Below are positions 16,629 to 24,390 of a stretch of 64,000 nt of DNA, piece after piece. The stretch lies in contig CAWWAC010000001.1 of the NCBI GenBank assembly GCA_963934855.1, positions 207,135 to 271,134 on the forward strand, in the 5' to 3' direction. The position numbers were made by a program, and so were the translations under genes. Positions within the stretch are counted from its first letter, which is position 1; the number at the start of each line of letters is the position of its first letter. The notes beneath the pieces were generated by a model. That model ran no database searches and was not told the DNA's origin. It was given only the letters and a program-made list of their open reading frames with translations. The stretch is from MAG-120531 sp963934855. GTDB lineage: Bacteria > Bacteroidota > Bacteroidia > Flavobacteriales > Flavobacteriaceae.

Positions 16629-17669
16629 ATGAAATTTCATAAGATATTATTAGTCAGTTTATTAAGTGTTTTATTTATGGGCTGTGGGGGTTCAAATAAA
16701 AACACTGCCCCTTTTGTGCTAAAGCTAGAGTCTAAAAACAATCATATTAAAAATGGAGACTGGGTTACTTACGCTATTATTAACAAAAGTGATGTAGCTC
16801 CAGACAGCTTAGTTTTTAAAATAGATGGAAAGGTGCTTGTCAACCAAGTAGATAGTGTTTCTATAGACGTTAATTCTTTAGGAAACAAAACAATAGAGGT
16901 GGCTATTAAATTTAAAGATGGCCAATATAAAATAAGTGAAAAAATTCAGGTATTTGCCAAAACACCTCCTAGTTTATACACTTATAAAATTTTAAATACT
17001 TACCCTCATGACCGCAATGCCTATACACAAGGATTGGAATTTTACAATGACACTTTGTATGAAAGTACAGGCTTAAAAGGTTTTTCTTCATTGAGAAAGC
17101 TCAATTATAAAACGGGAGAAATACTAAAAAAGATTTCATTGCCAGATCCTATTTTTGGAGAAGGTATTAGTATTCTTAACAACAAAATATATATGCTTTC
17201 TTGGCAAAGTGGCAAAGGCTTTGTTTTTGATCTCAATACTTTTGAGCAAATTTCTCAATTTACTTATGGACAAAGCAAAGAAGGCTGGGGATTGTGTAAT
17301 GACGGATCTAAGCTTTTTAAAAGCGATGGCTCTCAAAAAATATGGACTTTAGATCCAATAAGTTTAAAAGAATTAGACCATATAGAACTAGTCACCCATA
17401 AAGGTTTTTTTAAAGATACTAATGAACTAGAGTATGTAGATGGTTACATCTATGCAAATGTGTACCAAAAAGAAAGCGTCATGATAATAAATGCTAGTTC
17501 AGGGGCTATTGAAGGAGTAGTGAATTTTTCTGGGCTAAAAAAGTTAGTGACTCAGCATTCAGAAGTTGATGTATTAAATGGGATTGCATACCATCCTGGA
17601 AGAAAGACATTTTTTGTCACAGGAAAAAAATGGGATAAATTATTTGAAGTGAGTTTAGAAAAAAAATAA
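16629..17669 (+). CDS. Glutaminyl-peptide cyclotransferase, lipoprotein
   Basis: Plant-type glutamine cyclotransferase family enzyme, which converts N-terminal glutamine of peptides to pyroglutamate. The N-terminus is a lipoprotein signal with lipobox LFMGC (Cys19), so it should sit in the envelope. Residues about 25-115 form an extra N-terminal beta domain. The five-bladed propeller follows, with the family hallmark NTYPHDRNAYTQGLEF near residue 125, then YESTGLKGFSSLRK, SKEGWGLCNDGSKLFKSDGS and NELEYVDGYIYANVY. The 346-residue length is usual for Bacteroidota members. The stop codon shares one base with the ATG of the thioesterase gene, so the two are translationally coupled. Confidence 0.92.
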   Translation: MKFHKILLVSLLSVLFMGCGGSNKNTAPFVLKLESKNNHIKNGDWVTYAIINKSDVAPDSLVFKIDGKVLVNQVDSVSIDVNSLGNKTIEVAIKFKDGQYKISEKIQVFAKTPPSLYTYKILNTYPHDRNAYTQGLEFYNDTLYESTGLKGFSSLRKLNYKTGEILKKISLPDPIFGEGISILNNKIYMLSWQSGKGFVFDLNTFEQISQFTYGQSKEGWGLCNDGSKLFKSDGSQKIWTLDPISLKELDHIELVTHKGFFKDTNELEYVDGYIYANVYQKESVMIINASSGAIEGVVNFSGLKKLVTQHSEVDVLNGIAYHPGRKTFFVTGKKWDKLFEVSLEKK

Positions 17670-18052
17670 TGTTTGAAATTAATATAAAAGTATCTACTCA
17701 AGATTTAGATCAATTAAACCACGTCAATAATGTAAGGTATGTGCATTGGGTTCAAGAAATTGCAGCTTTACACTGGAACACAAAAGCTCCTGCAGACATG
17801 ATTAAAAAATGGGTATGGGTAGTTACAAAACATTGTATTGAGTACCACAAAGCCGCTGTGCTAGGTGATAAATTAAAGCTAAAAACCTATATTAAAAATT
17901 CTTCCGGTGCTATGGCCACCAGAGTAGTGAAGTTTTACTTAAATGATTTAGAAATTCCAATTGTAGTTTCTGAGACTGATTGGTGTTTATTAGATTCATT
18001 TAGTTTTAAACCAAAGAGAATTCCCTTAAATGTGTCTGACGTATTTCTTTAG
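17669..18052 (+). CDS. Acyl-CoA thioesterase, hot-dog fold (4HBT/YbgC-like)
   Basis: Small hot-dog fold thioesterase of 127 residues, predicted to hydrolyse an acyl-CoA or acyl-ACP. The N-terminal motif STQDLDQLNHVNNVRYVHWVQEIA contains the catalytic aspartate and the substrate-loop histidine-asparagine typical of 4-hydroxybenzoyl-CoA thioesterase-like enzymes. A second strand-rich half ends in a W-rich segment SETDWCLLD. The true substrate is unknown. It overlaps the glutaminyl cyclase stop by one base and ends before a bidirectional terminator. A second unrelated-position thioesterase of this fold lies at 49.6 kb. Confidence 0.88.
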   Translation: MFEINIKVSTQDLDQLNHVNNVRYVHWVQEIAALHWNTKAPADMIKKWVWVVTKHCIEYHKAAVLGDKLKLKTYIKNSSGAMATRVVKFYLNDLEIPIVVSETDWCLLDSFSFKPKRIPLNVSDVFL

Positions 18053-18066
18053 TTAGGTATGTAAAA

Positions 18067-18103
18067 TTAAAAGGGGCTTTTCATTCAAATAACCCCTCTT
18101 TAA
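18067..18103. terminator. Bidirectional terminator between thioesterase gene and glyA
   Basis: TTAAAAGGGG (18067-18076) pairs over ten positions with CCCCTCTTTAA (18093-18103), with one bulged C and a 16-base loop. A- and T-rich flanks on both sides fit termination of both convergent genes. Confidence 0.6.
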
Positions 18104-18120
18104 TCTGTACTAAATAACTC

Positions 18121-19395
18121 TTATACGTTAAAAAGAGGCCTATGAGACATAAGTGCATTTACCCCTTTTCTTACTTCTTCTAATACCGCCTCATCTTCTG
18201 GATTACAAATCACCCTATCTACTAAATCTACAATGATTTGCATGTCTGATTCTTTTAAACCTCTAGTAGTAATAGCTGCTGTTCCAAAACGAATTCCAGA
18301 AGTGACAAAAGGTGATTTATCATCAAAAGGTACCATATTTTTGTTGGCTGTAATATCTGCTTGAACTAGGGCAAATTCTGCTAGTTTACCAGTAATACCT
18401 TTATTTCTTAGATCTATAAGCATCATGTGGTTGTCTGTGCCTCCAGAAATAATTTCATAATCTTTTGCTACAAAGGCAGCTGCCATGGCGGCTGCATTCT
18501 TTTTAACCTGTAACATATAATGTAAAAATTCATCTGTGAGTGCCTCTCCAAAAGCAATAGCTTTTGCTGCTATAATGTGCTCTAATGGCCCTCCCTGAAT
18601 TCCAGGAAAAACAGCAAGGTCCAATAAAGCAGACATTTTTCTAAGAGAACCATCTTTTAAGGTAATGCCAAAAGGGTTGTCAAAATCTTTTCCCATTAAA
18701 ATTAAACCTCCTCTAGGTCCTCTGAGAGTCTTGTGAGTTGTAGTGGTTACTATATGAGCATGCGGAATTGGGTCATTTAAAATTCCCTTGGCTATTAAAC
18801 CTGAAGGGTGAGAAATATCTGCTAACAATAAAGCACCTACCTTGTCTGCTATTGCTCTAAATCTTTTAAAATCTATATCTCTAGAATAGGCAGAAGCTCC
18901 TGCAATAATAAGTTTGGGTTGCTCTTTTATGGCTATTTCTTCAATTTTATCATAGTTTAATAAACCTGTCTCTTTTTCTACTCCGTAAAAAGTAGGATTG
19001 TAAAGACGTCCTGAAAAATTAACAGGGGAACCATGGGTAAGGTGCCCTCCATGAGATAAATCAAAACCTAATATAGTATCTCCTGGCTTTAAACAGGCGT
19101 GATAAACAGCTGCATTTGCCTGTGAACCGGAATGTGGTTGCACATTAGCGTAGTCTGCTCCAAATAATTCTTTAGCCCTATCTATTGCAATTTGCTCTAC
19201 TTGATCTACTATTTCACATCCACCGTAATATCGCTTCCCTGGGTAACCTTCTGCATATTTATTAGTTAAAACAGATCCTGCTGCTTCCATGACCTGTGGG
19301 CTAGTGAAGTTTTCAGATGCAATAAGTTCTAAGCCTTCTTTTTGTCTGGCTTCTTCATCTTTAATTAAATCAAATATTAACTGATCACGTTGCAT
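18121..19395 (-). CDS. glyA: Serine hydroxymethyltransferase
   Basis: PLP enzyme interconverting serine and glycine while loading tetrahydrofolate with a one-carbon unit, in the cytoplasm. The 424 residues show SENFTSPQVMEAAGS, NKYAEGYPGKRYYGG, QPHSGSQANAAVY, and the PLP-lysine motif TTTTHKTLRGPRGG near residue 230. The frame is open upstream to a TTG at 19435-19437, but that extension contains the promoter box, and the ATG at 19393-19395 gives the normal MQRDQLIFDLI start. It provides one-carbon units used by, for example, panB. Confidence 0.97.
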   Translation of the reverse strand: MQRDQLIFDLIKDEEARQKEGLELIASENFTSPQVMEAAGSVLTNKYAEGYPGKRYYGGCEIVDQVEQIAIDRAKELFGADYANVQPHSGSQANAAVYHACLKPGDTILGFDLSHGGHLTHGSPVNFSGRLYNPTFYGVEKETGLLNYDKIEEIAIKEQPKLIIAGASAYSRDIDFKRFRAIADKVGALLLADISHPSGLIAKGILNDPIPHAHIVTTTTHKTLRGPRGGLILMGKDFDNPFGITLKDGSLRKMSALLDLAVFPGIQGGPLEHIIAAKAIAFGEALTDEFLHYMLQVKKNAAAMAAAFVAKDYEIISGGTDNHMMLIDLRNKGITGKLAEFALVQADITANKNMVPFDDKSPFVTSGIRFGTAAITTRGLKESDMQIIVDLVDRVICNPEDEAVLEEVRKGVNALMSHRPLFNV

Positions 19396-19420
19396 ATTAT
19401 GCGGTTTAAAAATTGAATTA

Positions 19421-19428
19421 CAAAAATA
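19421..19428 (-). promoter_or_regulatory. Promoter -7 box TATTTTTG for glyA
   Basis: TAnnTTTG match on the minus strand 25 bases before the glyA ATG. Confidence 0.45.
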
Positions 19429-19464
19429 CAAATACAAGACTTATTTAACTGCTAGAAACTGGCA

Positions 19465-19490
19465 AAAATTTAATTGATTTATTAAATTTT
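19465..19490 (-). terminator. AT-only hairpin after ytxJ, possible terminator
   Basis: AAAATTTAAT (19465-19474) and ATTAAATTTT (19481-19490) form a perfect ten-pair stem with a six-base loop, ten bases after the ytxJ stop. On the minus strand a short T-run follows. The stem has no G-C pair, so its strength is doubtful. Confidence 0.35.
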
Positions 19491-19499
19491 AATGAACAA

Positions 19500-19901
19500 T
19501 TAAATAAAATCTAAAATGTTGGCTTGCAAAATTTCATAATGAGAATAATGAGCCACTACGCCTCCATCTTTAATTAACAATAGTTGAGGAGACTGGTGCT
19601 GCACACCTAATACTGCAGAAACTTCATTTGAAATAGTTCTGTTAGCCAATAGATCTAACAAATAATAGGCAGCCTTGTCCTGGTTCATTATATGTGCTTG
19701 CTGAAACTTTCTTAAAACCATGCTGCTAATACCACAGCTGGTAGAATGTTTGTAAATGACTTGTAAGGTCTCTTCTGACTTTTCTAAAATCTCTTTTAAG
19801 ATCTGGCCGGTCTCAATAGCTATCCAAACAAATTCTTTATTTTTCTCAATAGAGAATTCCTTGGAAGCGCTTTCTTTAAAAAACTTATCAAATAATTTCA
19901 T
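19500..19901 (-). CDS. ytxJ: Bacillithiol system redox-active protein YtxJ (monothiol bacilliredoxin)
   Basis: Thioredoxin-like protein of 133 residues thought to remove bacillithiol from modified proteins. The single active-site cysteine lies in YKHSTSCGISSMVL (around residue 56), the TSCG form typical of YtxJ. YLLDLLANRTISNEV and QSPQLLLIKDGGVVAHYSH match the remaining family blocks. Its presence implies that the organism makes bacillithiol, as many flavobacteria do, but no bshA/B/C gene is in this window. It is divergent from clpB across 154 bases. Confidence 0.88.
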   Translation of the reverse strand: MKLFDKFFKESASKEFSIEKNKEFVWIAIETGQILKEILEKSEETLQVIYKHSTSCGISSMVLRKFQQAHIMNQDKAAYYLLDLLANRTISNEVSAVLGVQHQSPQLLLIKDGGVVAHYSHYEILQANILDFI

Positions 19902-19980
19902 TGTTTATCTTTTTAATAACAATTGGCGTAAAAACTAAAAGTAAAAAACTGACTAAGTGTCTTGTTATCAGACTATTTAA

Positions 19981-19995
19981 CAGACATTATGTCTG
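19981..19995. promoter_or_regulatory. 15-bp palindrome CAGACAT-T-ATGTCTG upstream of clpB
   Basis: Seven-base arms around one central base, 60 bases before the clpB ATG and 79 bases from the divergent ytxJ start. Further CAGAC half-sites lie just upstream (19969-19973). It may be an operator for a stress regulator; no known motif is assigned. Confidence 0.4.
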
Positions 19996-20055
19996 CTACA
20001 GTATTTTGGCTGATATTTTGTTTTTACAAAGATAAGAATCCCTAAAATATAAAAC

Positions 20056-22662
20056 ATGCAACTTAACAACTTTACTATAAAAGCACAAGAAGCATTGCAA
20101 GAAGCCCAACAACTAGCCATGAGTTTCTCACATGCAGAGATAGATTTTGAGCACCTCTTTAAGGCTATGCTAAAAACGGACACGTATCTTTTTAGTTATT
20201 TACTGCAAAAAATAGAGATTGATGACCTTTTGCTTTTAAAGGTTATTAATGAAATATTGGGAGAAAAATCAAAAGTTTCAGGAGGTAATATTCAGTGGTC
20301 AAGAGCTGTAAGTCAAGTATTGCATGAAGCCCAACAAGAAGCAAAAAAATTAAATGACCAATACGTGACCTTGGAGCATTTGTTTTTGGCTATTTTAAAA
20401 AATAAAAATAAGGTATCGCAGCTATTAAAAGATCAAGGAGCAACAGAGAATAACTTAATTAAGGCTATTGGTATGCTAAGAAATGGAAAAAAAGTAGATT
20501 CAAACAATCCAGAATCTAACTATAATGCACTAGAAAAATATGCTAAAAACCTAAATGTGCTTGCAGATAAAGGTAAGTTAGATCCCGTTATAGGTAGAGA
20601 TGAAGAAATTAGACGTGTCTTACAAATTTTATCAAGAAGAACAAAAAATAATCCCATTCTAGTAGGAGAACCCGGTGTTGGTAAAACTGCTATAGCGGAA
20701 GGGTTGGCACATAGAATAGTTCAAGGAGATGTTCCTGAAAATTTAAAAGGAAAGGTTATTTATGCACTAGACATGGGTGCTTTAATTGCAGGGGCTAAAT
20801 ACAAAGGTGAATTTGAAGAAAGGTTAAAGTCTGTTATAAAAGAAGTAACAGAGGCAGCCGGGGAGGTTTTGTTATTTATAGATGAAATTCACACATTAGT
20901 AGGTGCAGGAGGGGGTGAAGGAGCTATGGATGCGGCAAATATTTTAAAACCAGCACTTGCCAGAGGAGAATTAAGAGCCATAGGGGCCACCACTCTAGAG
21001 GAGTACCAGAAATATTTTGAGAAAGACAAAGCTTTGGAAAGAAGGTTCCAAAAAGTGATTGTAGCAGAGCCAAATACAGAAAGTGCCATTTCTATTTTAA
21101 GAGGCATTAAGGATAAATATGAAGCCCACCACAAGGTTCAAATTAAAGATGAGGCTATTATTAGTGCGGTAAATTTGTCTCAAAGATATATTACTAATAG
21201 ATTTTTACCAGATAAAGCTATTGATTTAATGGATGAGGCTGCTTCCAAATTAAGAATGGAAATAAACTCTAAACCTGAAGAGCTAGATCAACTAGATAGA
21301 AAGATCATGCAGTTAGAAATTGAATTAGTAGCCATTAAAAGAGAAATCAATAAAGACGATCTAAAGGTTTTAGAAATAGACCTAGCCAACTTAAAAGAAA
21401 AGAGAAATAACATTTTTACAAAATGGGAGGCAGAGAAGCACCTAGTGGACCAGGTTCAGAAAATAAAAACAGCACTCGAAGATCTCAAACAAGAAGCAGA
21501 ACGCGCAGAACGCAGTGGTGACTTTGCAAAAGTAGCTGAAATCAGATATGGAAAAACTAAAGAGCTAGAAAATAAGCTGTCTGCTCTTCAGGAAGAAATA
21601 GTGCAAGGAAGCTCAGGAAACAACCTGATTAGAGAGGTAGTTACTAGTGAGGACATAGCAGATGTAGTAGCAAAATGGACTGGAATTCCCGTGACTAAAA
21701 TGTTGCAGACAGATATTGAAAAACTTTTAGGGTTAGAGGTAGTTCTTCACAAGCGCGTAGTGGGACAAGAAGAGGCAATTACAGCTGTTTCAGACGCTAT
21801 TAGAAGAAGTAGGGCTGGCTTACAAGACGCAAACAAACCACTAGGATCCTTTTTATTTTTAGGAACTACAGGAGTAGGTAAAACAGAGCTGGCTAAAACT
21901 TTGGCAGATTATTTATTTAATGACGTGAATGCCATGACCAGAATAGACATGAGTGAATATCAAGAAAAGCACTCTGTAAGCAGACTAGTAGGCGCACCTC
22001 CAGGCTATGTTGGTTATGATGAAGGTGGGCAGCTCACAGAAGCTATTAGAAGGAGACCCTATTCTGTGGTACTATTAGATGAGATAGAAAAAGCACATCC
22101 AGACACCTTTAACATATTATTACAGGTATTAGATGAAGGAAGGCTTACAGACAATAAAGGACGTGTAGCAGATTTTAAAAATGCTATTATTATTATGACT
22201 AGCAATCTGGGTGGACATTTAATTCAAGAGGCATATGAAGCAGAAAAAGATTTAGAGAAAGCAGCTGCTATTGCCAAAGAAGGAGTTATGGGTATATTAA
22301 AGAAAAATGTAAGGCCTGAGTTTTTAAACAGAATTGACGATATAGTCATGTTTAGTCCTCTTACCCAATCTAATATTAATGAGATTGTACATATACAATT
22401 AAAACAACTACAAAAACAGCTTTTAAACCAACAGATAACAGTAGACGCTTCACCAGAAGCCATAGCGTTTCTTGGAAAAAAAGGATTTGATCCAGTTTAT
22501 GGAGCAAGACCATTAAAAAGAGTCATTCAAAAGGAAATTTTAAATGAACTCTCAAAATCAATTTTAAATGGAAAAGTTAAGACAGACAGTGTAGTGCTTA
22601 TAGATTGTTTTAAGGGACACATAGTATTTAAAAGCTCAGAAAACTTTGATATAAAAATATAG
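20056..22662 (+). CDS. clpB: ATP-dependent chaperone ClpB (disaggregase)
   Basis: Hexameric AAA+ disaggregase that works with DnaK to recover aggregated proteins after stress. The 868 residues contain the N-terminal Clp repeat domain (about 1-145), AAA+ domain 1 with Walker A GEPGVGKT and Walker B VLLFIDEIHTLVGAG, the coiled-coil middle domain (about 400-520, highly charged), AAA+ domain 2 with GTTGVGKTE, and the C-terminal small domain with NRIDDIVMF and GARPLKRVI. The coiled-coil middle domain separates it from ClpA/ClpC. It is a single gene closed by a strong terminator. Confidence 0.97.
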   Translation: MQLNNFTIKAQEALQEAQQLAMSFSHAEIDFEHLFKAMLKTDTYLFSYLLQKIEIDDLLLLKVINEILGEKSKVSGGNIQWSRAVSQVLHEAQQEAKKLNDQYVTLEHLFLAILKNKNKVSQLLKDQGATENNLIKAIGMLRNGKKVDSNNPESNYNALEKYAKNLNVLADKGKLDPVIGRDEEIRRVLQILSRRTKNNPILVGEPGVGKTAIAEGLAHRIVQGDVPENLKGKVIYALDMGALIAGAKYKGEFEERLKSVIKEVTEAAGEVLLFIDEIHTLVGAGGGEGAMDAANILKPALARGELRAIGATTLEEYQKYFEKDKALERRFQKVIVAEPNTESAISILRGIKDKYEAHHKVQIKDEAIISAVNLSQRYITNRFLPDKAIDLMDEAASKLRMEINSKPEELDQLDRKIMQLEIELVAIKREINKDDLKVLEIDLANLKEKRNNIFTKWEAEKHLVDQVQKIKTALEDLKQEAERAERSGDFAKVAEIRYGKTKELENKLSALQEEIVQGSSGNNLIREVVTSEDIADVVAKWTGIPVTKMLQTDIEKLLGLEVVLHKRVVGQEEAITAVSDAIRRSRAGLQDANKPLGSFLFLGTTGVGKTELAKTLADYLFNDVNAMTRIDMSEYQEKHSVSRLVGAPPGYVGYDEGGQLTEAIRRRPYSVVLLDEIEKAHPDTFNILLQVLDEGRLTDNKGRVADFKNAIIIMTSNLGGHLIQEAYEAEKDLEKAAAIAKEGVMGILKKNVRPEFLNRIDDIVMFSPLTQSNINEIVHIQLKQLQKQLLNQQITVDASPEAIAFLGKKGFDPVYGARPLKRVIQKEILNELSKSILNGKVKTDSVVLIDCFKGHIVFKSSENFDIKI

Positions 22663-22715
22663 CAGCTCCAATAAAATCAATGTCACATAATTATTTCTTA
22701 AACATTTTAAATTCT

Positions 22716-22745
22716 AAAAAAGGCCTCATTGAAGGCCTTTTTTTT
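22716..22745 (+). terminator. Rho-independent terminator of clpB
   Basis: AAAAAAGGCCT (22716-22726) pairs with AGGCCTTTTTT (22733-22743) around a six-base loop and runs into a T-tract, 53 bases after the clpB stop. Confidence 0.85.
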
Positions 22746-22767
22746 ATATTAGTTAAAAAATAATTCA

Positions 22768-23376
22768 ATGCCTAGCAAAGCGCAAAAAACAACCCTATAC
22801 ATTATTGAGAAAGTGGCACCACTATTCAATAAGCACGGCTATGCCGCTACAAGCCTTAGCACCATTACAGAAGCTACTGGCCTTACAAAAGGAGCTTTAT
22901 ACGGCAACTTCAAAAATAAAGAAGCACTTGCTTTGGCAGCTTATCTATACAACAGCAACCGCTTAGTGAGCCTAATAGGTCTTAAAACGAATGCTAAAAC
23001 GCACCCACTAGAAAAACTCACTGCCTTTACAGAATTTTATAAAAACTATACCGTTTTTACTGGACCTATAGGAGGTTGTCCTATTTTAAACGTTGGGGTA
23101 GATGCTCTTGAAAATAACCAAACGCTCTCTCTAGCGGTTCAAAGTACCATAAAATCTTTAGAAAAAATGGTGACAAAAATATTAAATGATGGTGTAAACC
23201 AGCACATTATTCATGTGAGAGTACTTCCCTCTCAATTTTCAAAACAATTCATCACCATGCTGCTGGGAGCAGTAAGTATGTCAAGCATTACAGGAGACCA
23301 CAAATACTTACTCAATACAGTAGCTTACTTAGACCAATTAATATTGAGAGAAATTAAACAAGTTAAAAATTTTTAA
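22768..23376 (+). CDS. TetR/AcrR family transcriptional regulator
   Basis: One-component regulator of 202 residues. The N-terminal helix-turn-helix covers about residues 8-55, with the family pattern PLFNKHGYAATSLSTITEATGLTKGALYGNFKNKEALALA. The C-terminal helical domain, with GCPILNVGVDA and a second helix set, is the ligand-binding and dimerisation part and resembles the YcdC/LmrA-type C-terminal domains; the ligand is unknown. The histidine phosphatase gene begins 3 bases after its stop, so they share a transcript, but regulator and phosphatase need not be functionally linked. Confidence 0.93.
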   Translation: MPSKAQKTTLYIIEKVAPLFNKHGYAATSLSTITEATGLTKGALYGNFKNKEALALAAYLYNSNRLVSLIGLKTNAKTHPLEKLTAFTEFYKNYTVFTGPIGGCPILNVGVDALENNQTLSLAVQSTIKSLEKMVTKILNDGVNQHIIHVRVLPSQFSKQFITMLLGAVSMSSITGDHKYLLNTVAYLDQLILREIKQVKNF

Positions 23377-23378
23377 AT

Positions 23379-23903
23379 ATGAAAAATACCTTCCAAAAAT
23401 TATTATTTTTAATCATACTCATGGGTTCTTTTTCGTGTATAGCACAATCAGATACTGTGCTAAATTCAAATACTACCACCATTTACTTCATTAGACATGC
23501 AGAAAAAGACAGGAGTAATCTAAGTGAAAAAAATCCTCGTCTAAATACAGAAGGTATAAAAAGATCAAAAAAATGGGTGCATTTCTTTAAAGATATTCCA
23601 TTAGCAGCAGTGTATAGCACTCAATACCTAAGAACTGAGGAAACTGCTTTACCCACAGCTACAGATAAAGGCTTGGTGATCCAGTTTTATGATGCAAATA
23701 AATTAAACCCTACTCCCTTTTTGGAAAAACACCAAGGAACAGCTATCCTAATTGTGGGTCACAGCAACACTACTCCAGCATTTGTAAACGAATTTATAAA
23801 GGAAAAAAGATTTAAAGATCTCTCTGATAATGACAACGGAAGTGTCTTTAAAGTCCAGTATATTAATGGGCAAATTTTGGTGCAACAATATCATGTAGAT
23901 TAG
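23379..23903 (+). CDS. Secreted histidine phosphatase family protein (phosphoglycerate mutase-like)
   Basis: Branch-1 histidine phosphatase of 174 residues with an N-terminal signal peptide ending near SCIAQS, so it should act in the periplasm or envelope. The catalytic motif is FIRHAEKD (His about residue 39), with YSTQYLRTEETA and the second catalytic histidine in VGHSNTTPAF. The short SixA-like form suggests a phosphatase on proteins or small phosphate esters rather than a glycolytic mutase. It lies 2 bases after the TetR gene. The cysteine in FSC could also be read as a poor lipobox. Confidence 0.88.
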   Translation: MKNTFQKLLFLIILMGSFSCIAQSDTVLNSNTTTIYFIRHAEKDRSNLSEKNPRLNTEGIKRSKKWVHFFKDIPLAAVYSTQYLRTEETALPTATDKGLVIQFYDANKLNPTPFLEKHQGTAILIVGHSNTTPAFVNEFIKEKRFKDLSDNDNGSVFKVQYINGQILVQQYHVD

Positions 23904-23915
23904 TAGATAGAAGCT

Positions 23916-23923
23916 TATTTTTG
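23916..23923 (+). promoter_or_regulatory. Promoter -7 box TATTTTTG abutting smpB
   Basis: TAnnTTTG match ending only 5 bases before the smpB ATG. Using the three-base spacing seen at the SRP RNA, the transcript would carry a leader of about two bases. Confidence 0.5.
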
Positions 23924-23928
23924 TACTC

Positions 23929-24390
23929 ATGCAACCAAAAATTAACATTAGAAACAAAAGGGCTAGATTTGAATACGAACTCTTAGAGCAATACAACGCC
24001 GGTATAGTTCTAGGGGGTACTGAAATTAAATCTATTAGACTTGGAAAGGCACAAATCACAGAGAGTTTCTGTGAGTTTAGTGAACAAGGAGAACTTTTTA
24101 TTGTTAATATGCAAGTAGATGAGTACAGCCATGGAAGTCACTACAACCACAAACCAAAGGCGCTTAGGAAACTTTTATTACAAAAGCGTGAATTAAAAAA
24201 ACTACATAGGGAAGTTAAAAATTCAGGGCTTACCATTGTTCCCTTACTGCTTTATATTAGTGACAAAGGAATAGCAAAGCTCAATATTGCCCTAGCCAAG
24301 GGTAAAAAGTTATACGATAAAAGAGAGGCTTTAAAAGAAAGGGATACTAAAAAAGATTTAGATAGAATAAAGAAAAGTTTTAATTCATAA
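23929..24390 (+). CDS. smpB: SsrA-binding protein SmpB
   Basis: Binds tmRNA and delivers it to stalled ribosomes for trans-translation. The 153-residue protein has the conserved N-terminal block NKRARFEYELLEQYNAGIVLGGTEIKSIR, the middle QVDEYSHGSHYNHKPKALRKLLLQKREL, and the basic C-terminal tail KKLYDKREALKERDTKKDLDR that mimics the missing mRNA. The ssrA gene itself is not in the window. It is preceded by a promoter box only five bases away, and the next gene starts immediately after its stop. Confidence 0.97.
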   Translation: MQPKINIRNKRARFEYELLEQYNAGIVLGGTEIKSIRLGKAQITESFCEFSEQGELFIVNMQVDEYSHGSHYNHKPKALRKLLLQKRELKKLHREVKNSGLTIVPLLLYISDKGIAKLNIALAKGKKLYDKREALKERDTKKDLDRIKKSFNS

